Counted from the first letter of the stretch, positions 17,688 to 27,318 are shown. The stretch is DNA of 64,000 bases from Polaromonas sp. (GCF_029945685.1 NZ_JAQSDA010000007.1:1-64000); one strand, 5' to 3'. Numbers and translations are program-made. Notes: generated by a model from the letters alone, not told the origin.

Positions 17688-17718
17688 GACTGAGACTGAG
17701 ACTGAGACTGAGACTGAG
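17683..17718 (+). repeat. Hexanucleotide tandem repeat (ACTGAG)6
   Basis: Six perfect ACTGAG units. The TGA stop of the receiver gene is inside the first unit, so changes in copy number would not alter the protein. It is a potential slippage tract. Confidence 0.9.
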
Positions 17719-17803
17719 GCTGCGCCCTGTCCCGTTTCAGCAGCGGCAACCCTGACGCCGCCGTACGCTTCACGCACCAGGCCGGTCGTGTAACCTCAGA
17801 GGC

Positions 17804-19078
17804 ATGACCGCCGCCGCCCCGCCAACCGACCCCTCAGCCGCGTCGCCCCTGCTGGCCGACCCCCGCGCCATGCCCCCGCGCGCCATCTGGGTCATGCTCT
17901 TTGCGCTGGTCACCGCATTTGCGCTGAGCCAGGCTTGCCGCACCGTGGCCGCCATCATGGCCACGCCGCTGCAGGCCGACTTCGGCCTGAGCGCCCAATC
18001 ACTGGGTCTGTTTGCCGGCGCCTTTCACTTTGCCTTTGGCGCCATGCAGCTGTTCATGGGCATAGGCATCGACCTGCACGGCGTGCGCCGCACCGTGCTC
18101 ACCGCGTTTCCGGTGGCGATTGCCGGCGCGGCCGTGTCGGCGCTGTCCACCAGCTTCGGCATGCTGGTGGCCGGCCAAGTGCTGATCGGCATCGGCTGCG
18201 CCCCGGCCTTTCTGGTGTGCACGGTGTTTATTGCGCGGCACATGCCGGCACACCGCTTTGCCGCCATCTCGGGCCTGGCCATGAGTGTGGGCGGCATCGG
18301 CCTGCTGCTGACCGGCACACCGCTGGCCTGGCTGATCGAGGCCAGCTCCTGGCGCATGGGTTTCTGGGTGCTGGGCGGCTGGGGCGTGCTGGCCTGGGGG
18401 CTGATCTGGGCGCTGGTGCACGAGCCGCCGCACCCCCTGGACGCGCTGAAAAAGAAAGAGTCGGTGGGCCAGGCCCTGGCCGGCTTTGGCGCGCTGTTCA
18501 CGCTGCCGCACACCTGGGGCATCCTGCTGCTGGCCAGCGTGGGCTACGCCTCTTTCGTCTCGCTGCGCGGCCTGTGGCTGGGCCCCATGCTGATCGAGCG
18601 CCATGGCTTCTCACTGGTGCAAAGCGGCAACGTCGCGCTGGTGATGTCGCTGGTGTCGCTGGCCGGCCCGCCCCTGTTCGGCCGCTTCGACCCCGGTCCC
18701 GCCACCCGGCGCCGCTGGATCACCGGTTTCACGCTGGGGGTGGCCGGCCTGTTTGCCGCGTTTGCCTTCACGCACAGCCCGCTGATCGACGTGGTGGCGC
18801 CCATCGTCATCGGCCTGTTGTCGGGCTACATGATTCTTCAATATTCCGACGTGCGGGCCGCCTACCCCGCAGCCATGACCGGCCGCGCCCTGTCGGTCTT
18901 CACCATGGCGATGTTCCTGGGCGTGGCCACCATGCAGTGGTTCACCGGTGTGGTGGCCTCGGTGGCCTCGGCCCACGGCGTGGAGCCGTTCACCGCGGTG
19001 CTGGCCAGCATTGCCGCGCTGCTGGCGCTGGGCGCGCTGGCCTTTGTGGCACTGCCCCAGCCAGCGCCGCAGGCCTGA
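17804..19078 (+). CDS. Major facilitator superfamily permease
   Basis: 424 residues, about 12 membrane helices. Helix 1 (AIWVMLFALVTAFALSQACRTV), the loop region around GIDLHGVRRTV (MFS motif A position) and the amphipathic central loop (EPPHPLDALKKKESVGQ) are typical. No substrate can be assigned. It is flanked by unrelated genes and probably monocistronic. Confidence 0.85.
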   Translation: MTAAAPPTDPSAASPLLADPRAMPPRAIWVMLFALVTAFALSQACRTVAAIMATPLQADFGLSAQSLGLFAGAFHFAFGAMQLFMGIGIDLHGVRRTVLTAFPVAIAGAAVSALSTSFGMLVAGQVLIGIGCAPAFLVCTVFIARHMPAHRFAAISGLAMSVGGIGLLLTGTPLAWLIEASSWRMGFWVLGGWGVLAWGLIWALVHEPPHPLDALKKKESVGQALAGFGALFTLPHTWGILLLASVGYASFVSLRGLWLGPMLIERHGFSLVQSGNVALVMSLVSLAGPPLFGRFDPGPATRRRWITGFTLGVAGLFAAFAFTHSPLIDVVAPIVIGLLSGYMILQYSDVRAAYPAAMTGRALSVFTMAMFLGVATMQWFTGVVASVASAHGVEPFTAVLASIAALLALGALAFVALPQPAPQA

Positions 19079-19091
19079 GCCCCTTTGCCGC

Positions 19092-19135
19092 ATTGTCATG
19101 GCTGCTTGTGCCCACACTCTGGGCACAGGGCCGAT
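19092..19135 (+). repeat. TAGCTGCTTGCGC intergenic repeat, degenerate copy
   Basis: TCATGGCTGCTTGTGCCCAC, then GGGCACAGGGCCGATGTC follow the family pattern with several changes. Located just after the MFS gene. The rest of the 271-bp spacer shows nothing else I can name. Confidence 0.45.
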
Positions 19136-19349
19136 GTCGTCCACCGCCTGCTGGCGGGCAGACGCCCGCCAACCACCCGGCCGGGCCGGACTTTTTTGGG
19201 GTTCGGCGCAACACCACCCCACTCCCTTCGAATAATGCTTCCCGGCCGGAAGGCCACCTGATAGTCTCGGCGGGTCTGCTTGAAAGGTTACAAAACGTAC
19301 GCTGGCCATTTCGCCGGCGGCGACAACAACATTTTCCCGGGAGAAAACC

Positions 19350-20177
19350 ATGATTTCTGGACTGAAGGCGCTCGTCGCCAGGCTGGCTGTGGGCATGCTG
19401 CTGGTTTTTGCGGGCAGCCACGCCCTGGCCGCCGGCTCACTGGCCATCGACACCCTGCAGGGTGAAAAATACGGCTTCTCGTTCAACCACCCCAGTTCTG
19501 ACCTGGCCGACCAGCGCTCCATGCGCGAATGCGGGGCAGATTGCGCCGTCGTGCTGCGCTTCGCCGGCGAATGCGGCGCTTACGCCGCCGACCAGGCCAG
19601 GGGCTCCAACGCCTATGGCTGGGGCACCGGCAGCACCAGCGCCAGCACCCAGGCGCGCGCCATGTCCGAATGCCGGGCCAAGGGCGGCTCCAGCTGCAAG
19701 GTGCGCGCATGGGGTTGCGATGCCGTCAAGGCGTCTTCGGCAGCGCAAGGCGCGCAGCCCTACGACCAGGCCCGCCCGCAAGCCACGCCCCAAAACAACA
19801 ACAACAACAATAACAACAGAGCGCCCGCAGGCTTCCCCATGCTGGGCGAGTGGCTGGTGGACTATGTCTCAACCACCGGCTACACCGCCAACGGCACCCT
19901 GCGCGTCACGCAGAGCCTGGGCAATGGCAGCTTCCAGGGCGTGCTGGTCCTGGGCTTTGTCAACGGCGGCGAGTCCAAGCGGGTGCAGCAAGACGCCACC
20001 ATCACCGTGCGGGGCAACACCGTGGTGCTCAACGCCAGCAATCCGGTGTACCTGTTGGGCGCCGGCAAATACAACGCTGACAACTACACCCTGACCATCG
20101 GCAGCCAGAACCTCCTGCGCGGCGAGAACTCCGACGCCAAGGGCGCCGGCGGCGCGGTGGTGATCAGCCGGAAGTAA
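19350..20177 (+). CDS. Secreted DUF4189-domain protein with Asn-rich linker
   Basis: 275 residues. A signal peptide ends near residue 28 (ALAAGS). The DUF4189-type module (about 30-125) has the YGWGTGSTSASTQARAMSEC and SSCKVRAWGCD pattern with paired cysteines likely to form disulfides in the periplasm. An Asn run (about residues 149-157, encoded by AAC/AAT repeats at 19793-19820) separates it from a beta-rich C-terminal domain of about 110 residues. Function unknown. Upstream spacer contains only a decayed repeat. Confidence 0.75.
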   Translation: MISGLKALVARLAVGMLLVFAGSHALAAGSLAIDTLQGEKYGFSFNHPSSDLADQRSMRECGADCAVVLRFAGECGAYAADQARGSNAYGWGTGSTSASTQARAMSECRAKGGSSCKVRAWGCDAVKASSAAQGAQPYDQARPQATPQNNNNNNNNRAPAGFPMLGEWLVDYVSTTGYTANGTLRVTQSLGNGSFQGVLVLGFVNGGESKRVQQDATITVRGNTVVLNASNPVYLLGAGKYNADNYTLTIGSQNLLRGENSDAKGAGGAVVISRK

Positions 20178-20210
20178 GCAACCTCTGCGGGCGGGGCCGT
20201 GGCGCCCGGG

Positions 20211-21911
20211 TCAGGCGCCCGACGGCCCCTCACGCGTCTCATGCGTTTCAGGCGCGTCCTGTGCAGGCACCGGCAGCGCGAAATGAAAGACGGCACCGTG
20301 GCCGACCCGGCTTTCGGCCCAGACCCGCCCGCCATGCTGCGTCACGATGCGGTGCACGATGGGCAGGCCAATGCCGGTGCCCTCGAACTCCTGGTCGGTG
20401 TGCAGGCGTTCGAACACCGCAAACAGCTTGTCGTAGCTGGCCATGTCGAAGCCGGCGCCGTTGTCGCGCACGGTATAGATCAGCTCGGCGCCCTCAGTGC
20501 GGCCGCTCACTTCCACCAGCGGGTCGGGGGCCCGGCTGCTGTACTTGATGGCGTTGGACAGCAAATTGACCCACACCTGCCGCAGCAACGCGGCATCGGC
20601 TCGCGCGGGCGGCAGCTGCCCCAGCTGGATGGGTGTCCTGACGGCCGTGTCCGGCTGCAGTTCTGCGGCTACCGACTGGACCAGCGCCTGCATGTCCACC
20701 GCGCTGGTGCTGACCGCGCGGTGACCCAGCTTTGAAAAGGCCAGCAGATCGTCAATCAGCTGGGCCATGCTTTTGGCCCGCCCGCCGATGACGGACAGCC
20801 AGCCACGGCCCTTGTCGTCGAGCAGCGGGCCGTACTTCTTTTGCAGCAGGCCGGCGTAACCGGCAATCACGCCCAGCGGCGCACGCAGGTCATGGGTGGC
20901 CGCCGCCGAGAAAACCTCCAGGCTCCGGTTCAAGGCCTCCAGGTCGCGGGCCTTGGTCTGCAGCACGGCATTGAGTTCCAGGATTTCCGCCTGCATCGCC
21001 TTTTGCCGGGTCACGTCTTCGGCAATGCCCAGGATGTGCGTCAACTCGCCCTGCGCGTCGCTGACTGGCACCTTGCGGGTGTGCAGCACGCGCACCCCGC
21101 GCCTGGAAGAGATCAACTGGTCCACCGACTCAAAGGCCGGGTTGTTCACCGCCACCTGGCGGTCCTGCTCTTCAAGAATGTCGGCCTGCGGTTGCCCAAA
21201 CAGCTCGGCCGCCCCTTTGCCGATCACCTCGTCCCGGCGCATGCCCATCATCTCTTCCGCGGCGCGGTTGACGCGCACATAACGCAGCTGGGTGGCCTCC
21301 TTGATGTACACCGCGGCCGGAATGTGCTCGATCATCGAATCCAGAAACAGGTTGGCCGACACCAGCTCGGCGGACCGCTGTCCCAGCAGGGCGCGGCTGT
21401 CGTGCAGCTGCCGGTTGCGTTTGCTGGTCGCCAGCAGCGCCATCACCATGTGCGACAGCTGTGACAGCGCCCGCTGCTGCGCCGCGCTCAGAAGCCGCGG
21501 CTGCAGGTCCATCACACACAACATGCCCAGTGTGGCGCCGTTGTCCGTGGTGAGCTGGCTGCCGCCGTAAAACCGTATCTTGACCTCGCCGTTGAGGGTC
21601 GGGTTGCCGATGAAACGCTCATCGAGGCTGAGGTCGGGCACCTCGAAATACGTTTCCTGAAGAATGGCGTGGGCGCACAGGCTGTGGTCTCGCGGAATGT
21701 CGCTCTGCCCCACACCCATGCCGTGCTCGGCCTTGAACCACTGCCGGTCCCTGTCGATCAGGGTGACCGCCGCGAAAGGGGTGCCGCAAAGCGTGGCGGC
21801 CAGTTCGGCCACGCCGTCAAACAGGCTGTCGACCGGCGTGTCGAGGATGTCGTACGCGTACAACGCGCTGAGCCGCTCCGCTTCGTTGTGCGGAATGTCT
21901 GGTGTAAGCAT
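20211..21911 (-). CDS. GAF-PAS sensor histidine kinase
   Basis: 566 residues from ATG 21911, preceded by AGGGGA. The cytoplasmic domain order is a GAF domain (about 20-165, FAAVTLIDRDRQWFKAEHGM), a PAS domain (about 195-315), HisKA with THDLRAPLGVIAGYAGLL and HATPase (LLSNAIKYSS, VRDNGAGFDM, GTGIGLPIVHRIV). The HDLRAPL form of the H-box is that of phytochrome-related kinases, but the GAF lacks an obvious chromophore Cys. No membrane segment. No response regulator is adjacent. Confidence 0.88.
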   Translation of the reverse strand: MLTPDIPHNEAERLSALYAYDILDTPVDSLFDGVAELAATLCGTPFAAVTLIDRDRQWFKAEHGMGVGQSDIPRDHSLCAHAILQETYFEVPDLSLDERFIGNPTLNGEVKIRFYGGSQLTTDNGATLGMLCVMDLQPRLLSAAQQRALSQLSHMVMALLATSKRNRQLHDSRALLGQRSAELVSANLFLDSMIEHIPAAVYIKEATQLRYVRVNRAAEEMMGMRRDEVIGKGAAELFGQPQADILEEQDRQVAVNNPAFESVDQLISSRRGVRVLHTRKVPVSDAQGELTHILGIAEDVTRQKAMQAEILELNAVLQTKARDLEALNRSLEVFSAAATHDLRAPLGVIAGYAGLLQKKYGPLLDDKGRGWLSVIGGRAKSMAQLIDDLLAFSKLGHRAVSTSAVDMQALVQSVAAELQPDTAVRTPIQLGQLPPARADAALLRQVWVNLLSNAIKYSSRAPDPLVEVSGRTEGAELIYTVRDNGAGFDMASYDKLFAVFERLHTDQEFEGTGIGLPIVHRIVTQHGGRVWAESRVGHGAVFHFALPVPAQDAPETHETREGPSGA

Positions 21912-22126
21912 CCGGTTCCCCTGGGTGGTCTGCGGGCAGCCCGGCGGCGCCCTGAATCGGTTTGCCGAAGTCCTGAACGTGCAGGCCTCCAAGGATGCGC
22001 TGCAATTCATCTTACGCCAGACAAGGGGCGGCATTGCCATCAGGCGGGGGGAGTTCGGGCCTCTGTTCCGGGAACCGCCGGCCCCTCAGCCCCGGCCCGG
22101 GCGCGTCCGGACACCTCTGAACCACG

Positions 22127-22185
22127 CTCCTGTATTCATAGCTGCCTGCGCACGCAGCACAAGGGCTGACGCCTGTTTTTGTTCT
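22127..22185 (+). repeat. TAGCTGCTTGCGC intergenic repeat
   Basis: GCTCCTGTATTCATAGCTGC, then CACAAGGGCTGACGCCTG. It sits in the 455-bp region between the divergent GAF-PAS kinase and transglutaminase genes, so in this place it cannot be a terminator for both. I see no other feature in this spacer. Confidence 0.75.
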
Positions 22186-22366
22186 GAATCGGCGGGATTC
22201 GTCCGGCCGACCGCGCGCCAGCGAAGTGCAGGCCCGGGCCGGTGATGACAAAACCGCCGCCGGCATCAAGCGCAAGCCTTGGCCTACAGACGGGTGGCCG
22301 GCCGGCGGGTAAGGTGAGCAGTCGTTTCAGCCCACGCCTTCACTCAGCCCCAGCACCTGCTCCGCC

Positions 22367-23164
22367 ATGAAACTCAAAGCCACCTGCACCCTGACCGTGA
22401 ACACGGCGTCCGACTGTCCCATCGTCGCCATGCTGCGCCCGCGCAGCGGCCAGGCGCAGTGGATCGTCAGCGACCGTTATGAGCTGCAGCCCTGGGTGCC
22501 GACCACCGAGTACGTCGACGGCTACGGCAACCTGTGCCAGCGCCTGGTGCTGCCGGCCGGCGAGATGCACATCGAGGTCGAAGTGGTGATGGAGGTCGAG
22601 GACCAGATCGCGGTGCAGCCCGACGCGCCGCACACCCCCGTGGCCGAGCTGCCCGACGACGTGCTGCTCTACCTGCTGCAAAGCCGCTACTGCCCGTCGG
22701 ACAAGATGTCCGAGAAGGCCCGCGAGATCGTCGGCAACACGCCACCGGGTTATGCGCAGGCTGAAACCATACGCGGCTGGATCCATGCCCACCTGGACTA
22801 CCGCTACGGCGTGAGCGACGCCAGCACCGACGCCATGGACTCGCTGGGCCACGGCGCCGGCGTGTGCCGCGATTTTGCGCATGTGGGCATTGCGCTGTGT
22901 CGCAGCCTGCAGATTCCCGCGCGCATGGTCGTCGGTTACCTGCACGCGCTGGACCCGATGGACCTGCATGCCTGGTTCGAGGCCTTTGTGGGCGGACGCT
23001 GGTACACCTTCGACGCCACACAGAAAGAGCCGCGCGGCGGCCGCATCGTGCTGGCCTACGGCCGCGACGCCGCCGACGTGGCCTTCATCTCCGACTACGG
23101 TCCTGTGCCGCTGGAAGTCAGCGACATGAAGGTGCAGGTCAGCACGGTGGCCGAACCAGTCTGA
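22367..23164 (+). CDS. Transglutaminase-like cysteine protease family protein
   Basis: 265 residues. A beta-rich N-terminal domain (about 1-90) precedes the transglutaminase core with catalytic Cys167 in GVCRDFAHVGIALCR, His in DLHAWFEAFVGG and Asp in WYTFDATQ. No signal peptide. Such proteins act as peptidases or amidases, not usually as cross-linkers. It stands alone between two signalling genes. Confidence 0.88.
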   Translation: MKLKATCTLTVNTASDCPIVAMLRPRSGQAQWIVSDRYELQPWVPTTEYVDGYGNLCQRLVLPAGEMHIEVEVVMEVEDQIAVQPDAPHTPVAELPDDVLLYLLQSRYCPSDKMSEKAREIVGNTPPGYAQAETIRGWIHAHLDYRYGVSDASTDAMDSLGHGAGVCRDFAHVGIALCRSLQIPARMVVGYLHALDPMDLHAWFEAFVGGRWYTFDATQKEPRGGRIVLAYGRDAADVAFISDYGPVPLEVSDMKVQVSTVAEPV

Positions 23165-23287
23165 CCGGTACTGACCGTTACGCCCGGGGGCGTGGCGGCT
23201 TGCCCGACAGCGGGGCCGGGTCAGGGCGTGGTTTTCTTCTCGCCCCTGTTCGGCGCCCCGGCGGCAGGGGTGCTCGCTTCCGGATCG

Positions 23288-23350
23288 CCGTCTTGCTCCT
23301 TTAATGATAGCTGTCCACGCATGACAGGCGGGGGCTTCAGTTCGATATCA
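23288..23350 (+). repeat. TAGCTGCTTGCGC intergenic repeat, degenerate copy
   Basis: CTCCTTTAATGATAGCTGTC, then CAGGCGGGGGCTTCAGTTCG and ATATCATT. It occupies the middle of the 321-bp spacer before the hybrid kinase; otherwise that spacer shows nothing I can name. Confidence 0.6.
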
Positions 23351-23485
23351 TTTGCAGTCCTGGCGTGGCGCCCGATGAACCCCGACCCGCGGGCTGCTCG
23401 ACTTGCAAACTGCCAAGGGTAACCCGCTCAAAAGTCCATGCCCCGCTGCGCTCGCAGGCGTTGAAATAACCCATACTGCTTACAT

Positions 23486-26356
23486 TTGGTGGCAATTAGG
23501 CCATTACCGACCCGCGTCTACCTGATGCTGGCCAGCAGACAAGCAGCAACAAGCGTGAAGCAAATGAAGCAAATGAAACCGTCCGAGCCGTCCGAGCAGC
23601 TGGAGCAGCCGGGACAACAGCAATCACCGCAGAACCTGCAGGACCGCCTGCTGGCACTGACGCAGCTGAACCAGGACCTGCAGCAGCAGTTGCGGCAGCA
23701 GGCCGTCCGACTCGAGGCCCTGGAGAGCGCCGCCGGCGACGCGGCCAGCGGGCAGCAGTTCACCAGCGCCTTCGAAAACGCCGCCATCGGCATGGCCGTG
23801 CTGGGCACCGACTCGCGGCGCCTGCGCGTCAACCAGGCGTTTTGCAACATGTTCGGCTATTCGCACGCCGAACTGCTGGCCCCCGACGGACCCGAAGTCA
23901 CCCACCCGGACGACGTGGCCGAGGACTTGCTGCAGCGCAACCGCGCCCTGGCCGGAGAGATCGACACCTACCAGCGCGAAAAGCGCTATCTGCACAGGTC
24001 GGGCAGCGTGATCTGGGCCGCGCTGACCTGTTCAATGGTGCGCGACGCACACGGCCAGCCCCTGCACTTCATCCTGCAGTTGCAGGACATCACCGAGCGC
24101 AAACTCGCCGAGCAGCTTTCGCGCGCGAACGAAGAGCGCTTCCGCGCGCTGGTGGAATTGTCCAACGACTGGTTCTGGGAACAGGACGAGAACTTCCGCT
24201 TTGTCCAGGTCGCGGGCAGGCTCGCCGACATGGGCGGTCTCACCAATAACAACAGCATCGGCAAACTGCGCCGGGAGCTGCCCTATGTGGGCATGGACGA
24301 CAGCCAATGGGTCGCGCACGAGGCGCAGCTTGCAAGGCGCGAGCCTTTTCGCGACTTTGAAGTCACGCGGCTGGACTCTGGTGGCCAGGTGCGCCACCTC
24401 GCCATCAGCGGCGTGCCCATCTTCGATGCTGCCGGCCGCTTCACCGGCTACCGGGGCACGGGCCGCGACACCACCGCGATGCGCCGCTCCAGCGACCGGG
24501 TCCGGGCCAGCGAGCGCCAGCTGCGCGAGATCACCGACACCGTGCCGGCACTGATTGCCTATGTGGATGCCGAGCAGCGCTGCCGCTTTCACAACCGCGC
24601 CTACCAGGATGCCTTTGGCCTTTCCAGCGAGGAGCTCCTGGGCAAAAGCATGCGCGAGCTGATGGAGCCGGCGTTCTACGAGAAGCTGCGCCCCCGGGTG
24701 GAAGAGGTGCTGTCCGGCTACCCGGTGATGTACGAGCGCAGGCAGCGTTCGTCCAACGGCGACGTGCGCGACTACGTCGTCAATTATTTCCCGCGTTATG
24801 GCGAAGGCGAGGACGAGGGCAAGGTCATCGGCTTTTACTCCCTGGCCACCGACATCACCGAGCTCAAGCGCATCGACCGCCTGAAAAGCGAGTTTGTCTC
24901 GACCGTGAGCCATGAGTTGCGCACCCCGCTGACCTCGATCCGCGGCTCGCTGGGCCTGGTTGCCGGCGGCATGGCGGGCCAGCTGCCCGAGATGGCGATG
25001 AACCTGATCGGCATCGCCAAAAGCAACTGCGAGCGTCTGATCCGGCTGATCAACGACATCCTGGACATTGAAAAAATCGAGTCCGACAAGATGCGCCTGG
25101 ACCTGGAACCCATGCAGCTGCTTCCGCTGCTGACGCAGGCCATCGCCGCCAACGAAGGTTACGGCCTGACCAACAATGTGAGCCTGACGCTGCACTGTGA
25201 CGACACTGACCTGCAGGTCAGTGTCGAGGCCGACCGGCTCACGCAGGTAGTGACCAACCTGCTGTCCAACGCGCTGAAGTTCTCGCCCGCCGGCGGCAGT
25301 GTGGACGTGCACGTGCGCCGGGCCGGGCTGGGCGCGCGGGTGGAGGTGCGCGACCACGGTCCGGGCATCCCGGGGGAATTCCGCACGCGCATTTTCCAGA
25401 AGTTCTCGCAGGCGGACTCGTCCGACACCCGGCAAAAAAGCGGCACCGGCCTGGGCCTGAACATCTCGCGCGCCCTGGTCGAACGCATGGGCGGCAGCAT
25501 CGGGTTTGACACCCGGCTCGGCGAAGGCACGACGTTTTTCTTCGAGCTGCCCCTGTCGCAGGCGCCCACCGGGCCCGCAGCGCGGGCGGCGCGCTCGCGC
25601 ATCCTGGTGTGTGAATCCGACGTGGACGTGGCCCGGCTGATCGGCATCATGCTGGACAAGGCCGGGTTTGACTCGGACCTGGCACACAGCGCCGAGCAGG
25701 CCCTTTCGATGATCACCTCGGGCAGCTACCACGCGGTGACGCTGGACCTGCGCCTGCCCGGCCAGACCGGCGGCGCCTTTCTCAACGGCCTGCGTCAGAA
25801 CGAAGCCACCCGCAACCTGCCCGTCATCGTGATCTCCACGCTGACCGGCGACGGGCAGCTTCAGCTCGACCAGAAACCGTCTGCGGTGTCGGACTGGCTG
25901 TCCAAGCCGATTGATGAGGAAAAGCTCGTCTCGGCCATGCAGCGCGCGGTGGCCGACCTGCACGGCCGCAAGCCACGCATCCTGCATGTGGAAGACGACC
26001 CGGACATCCAGCACATCACCGCCGCCATCGCGGACGACTTCGCCAGCTTTGAGTTCGCCGGCAACCTGACCGAGGCGCGCACGCGCCTGCGCGACAAGGT
26101 CTTTGACCTGGTGATGCTGGACCTGTCCCTCGGCAAGGAGTCGGGCTGGGACCTGGTGGAGCTGATCGACAACCTGCAGCCCCGGCCCGCGCTGGTGGTG
26201 TTTTCTGCCAGCGAAGTGCTGCCGGCCCGGGCGGGCGGGCGGCCCGACGCGGTGCTGCTCAAGGCCTCCACCTCCAACACCGACCTGCTTCAAACCATTC
26301 GGCGCGTGCTGAAGATGCCGGCGGAGCCGATGGCCGACCCGCAGCGAAAAACCTGA
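23486..26356 (+). CDS. Multi-PAS hybrid histidine kinase with two receiver domains
   Basis: About 956 residues, cytoplasmic. After a Gln-rich coiled coil (about 35-85) come three PAS modules (about 90-210, 215-340, 345-465), HisKA with STVSHELRTPLTSIRG, HATPase (LLSNALKFSPAG, GTGLGLNISRALVERMGG) and two receivers: ILVCESDVDVA with phospho-acceptor in TLDLRLPGQTGG, and ILHVEDDPDIQ with MLDLSLGKESGWD. Receivers in tandem suggest an internal phosphorelay. The start is uncertain: TTG 23486, GTG 23489 and ATG 23525 are in frame and none has a clear ribosome-binding site. Confidence 0.87.
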   Translation: MVAIRPLPTRVYLMLASRQAATSVKQMKQMKPSEPSEQLEQPGQQQSPQNLQDRLLALTQLNQDLQQQLRQQAVRLEALESAAGDAASGQQFTSAFENAAIGMAVLGTDSRRLRVNQAFCNMFGYSHAELLAPDGPEVTHPDDVAEDLLQRNRALAGEIDTYQREKRYLHRSGSVIWAALTCSMVRDAHGQPLHFILQLQDITERKLAEQLSRANEERFRALVELSNDWFWEQDENFRFVQVAGRLADMGGLTNNNSIGKLRRELPYVGMDDSQWVAHEAQLARREPFRDFEVTRLDSGGQVRHLAISGVPIFDAAGRFTGYRGTGRDTTAMRRSSDRVRASERQLREITDTVPALIAYVDAEQRCRFHNRAYQDAFGLSSEELLGKSMRELMEPAFYEKLRPRVEEVLSGYPVMYERRQRSSNGDVRDYVVNYFPRYGEGEDEGKVIGFYSLATDITELKRIDRLKSEFVSTVSHELRTPLTSIRGSLGLVAGGMAGQLPEMAMNLIGIAKSNCERLIRLINDILDIEKIESDKMRLDLEPMQLLPLLTQAIAANEGYGLTNNVSLTLHCDDTDLQVSVEADRLTQVVTNLLSNALKFSPAGGSVDVHVRRAGLGARVEVRDHGPGIPGEFRTRIFQKFSQADSSDTRQKSGTGLGLNISRALVERMGGSIGFDTRLGEGTTFFFELPLSQAPTGPAARAARSRILVCESDVDVARLIGIMLDKAGFDSDLAHSAEQALSMITSGSYHAVTLDLRLPGQTGGAFLNGLRQNEATRNLPVIVISTLTGDGQLQLDQKPSAVSDWLSKPIDEEKLVSAMQRAVADLHGRKPRILHVEDDPDIQHITAAIADDFASFEFAGNLTEARTRLRDKVFDLVMLDLSLGKESGWDLVELIDNLQPRPALVVFSASEVLPARAGGRPDAVLLKASTSNTDLLQTIRRVLKMPAEPMADPQRKT

Positions 26357-26358
26357 TT

Positions 26359-26424
26359 GCTTCTTTTTTGATAGCTGGCTGCGCTTAGCGGACAGGGGCT
26401 AGTGGCATATTTGATGCTTCAAAC
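26359..26424 (+). repeat. TAGCTGCTTGCGC intergenic repeat
   Basis: TTTTTTGATAGCTGGCTGCG, then GACAGGGGCTAGTGGCATAT and TTGATGCTTCAAA, a well-preserved copy starting directly after the hybrid kinase stop. Confidence 0.75.
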
Positions 26425-26576
26425 CATGACCACAATTGCATTGATGGCCTCGGCGCCATGAACTTGACCTCACAACGAGGCATGGCATCTGGATTGCTGA
26501 TGGCAGCCACAGCTATTGGCTCAAGGGGGGCGAGGACTTCGCTTAAAGTGAGCGTCTCTCCCACATCAACGCCACC

Positions 26577-26903
26577 ATGTCAAAACTCTTCCCTCTTCTC
26601 GTTCTTATAACTTCTTTGGTCGGTTGCACCACGGTCGCCCCCTCACAAAACTACCGTTCAGCGGGCTCCACAGCAGCGCCATGGCAAATTCGCGGGGAGC
26701 TTTTCGACATCACAAACGTGAAGATTTTCATCAATGAAAGCAAGGTGATCGACGAGCGTCTATCGCTCTTGTCCGGCGAAGGTGAATTCCGGTCGAGCTA
26801 TCAAAACAAGACGGTGACAGCGTCCTGCACCACCAACGTCTTCGCTTCGACTCGTTGCATGGTCTTCATCGACAACGAACGGGCTGCAACGCTGTCGTTT
26901 TGA
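26577..26903 (+). CDS. Small putative lipoprotein of unknown function
   Basis: 108 residues. A short signal peptide ends in the lipobox LVGC (Cys17), so the mature protein is probably lipid-anchored. The mature part is beta-rich with two further Cys (SCTTNVFASTRC). I do not recognise the family. GC content is lower than that of its neighbours. A Shine-Dalgarno is not obvious (CAACGCCACC before the ATG). Confidence 0.65.
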   Translation: MSKLFPLLVLITSLVGCTTVAPSQNYRSAGSTAAPWQIRGELFDITNVKIFINESKVIDERLSLLSGEGEFRSSYQNKTVTASCTTNVFASTRCMVFIDNERAATLSF

Positions 26904-27089
26904 GCTGTGCGTGCGTCGCTCCGGCGGTTAACGCCTTCACGCGACATCCATGCCCCATCAGCCACGCCGCCGCTTGGTCTGCGCCGCAGCCAGGTTGGCG
27001 ACGGCACAGCTTCGGTCATGCCAGCGCCGGCAAAGGGCGGGTGAAAGCGATGCCCTTCCCCGCATGGGTTTGGAAAAAAGAGCCCGCGA

Positions 27090-27148
27090 CGCTCCTGTAT
27101 TGATAGCTACTCCCGCTTGCTGCACAAGGGCTGTCGGTCGATTCAACG
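27090..27148 (+). repeat. TAGCTGCTTGCGC intergenic repeat
   Basis: GCTCCTGTATTGATAGCTAC, then GCACAAGGGCTGTCGGTCGA. It sits in the 415-bp convergent spacer between the lipoprotein and class II aldolase genes. Confidence 0.72.
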
Positions 27149-27188
27149 CATAGACGTAAGCACTCAGGTCGTCTGAGCTGGTTTGACT

Positions 27189-27298
27189 CCCTCTCCCCCC
27201 GGGAGAGGGCGGGGGTGAGGGCCGGCGGTCTGCGCACAGAGCTGTCGCAGGTGGTGAGTTGCTGGCCCTCTCCCCAACCCTCTCCCAGAGGGCGAGGG
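27189..27298. repeat. CCCTCTCCC inverted-pair element
   Basis: Two arms, 27189-27221 and 27266-27298, are imperfect reverse complements over about 33 nt (shared core GGGAGAGGG). This CCCTCTCC/GGGTGAGGG element is dispersed in many proteobacteria. It lies just downstream of the aldolase gene on its strand and could form a strong transcript hairpin. Confidence 0.6.
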
Positions 27299-27318
27299 GC
27301 ATGAAAAAGGGCCGCGGC

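Noticed and set aside
17683..17718. Hexamer repeat considered as CRISPR or iteron array
   Set aside because: Units are only 6 bp and contiguous; no origin genes are nearby.
24032..26293. A 753-codon open frame antisense to the hybrid kinase
   Set aside because: Shadow frame; His/Gln/Ala-rich composition without family match.
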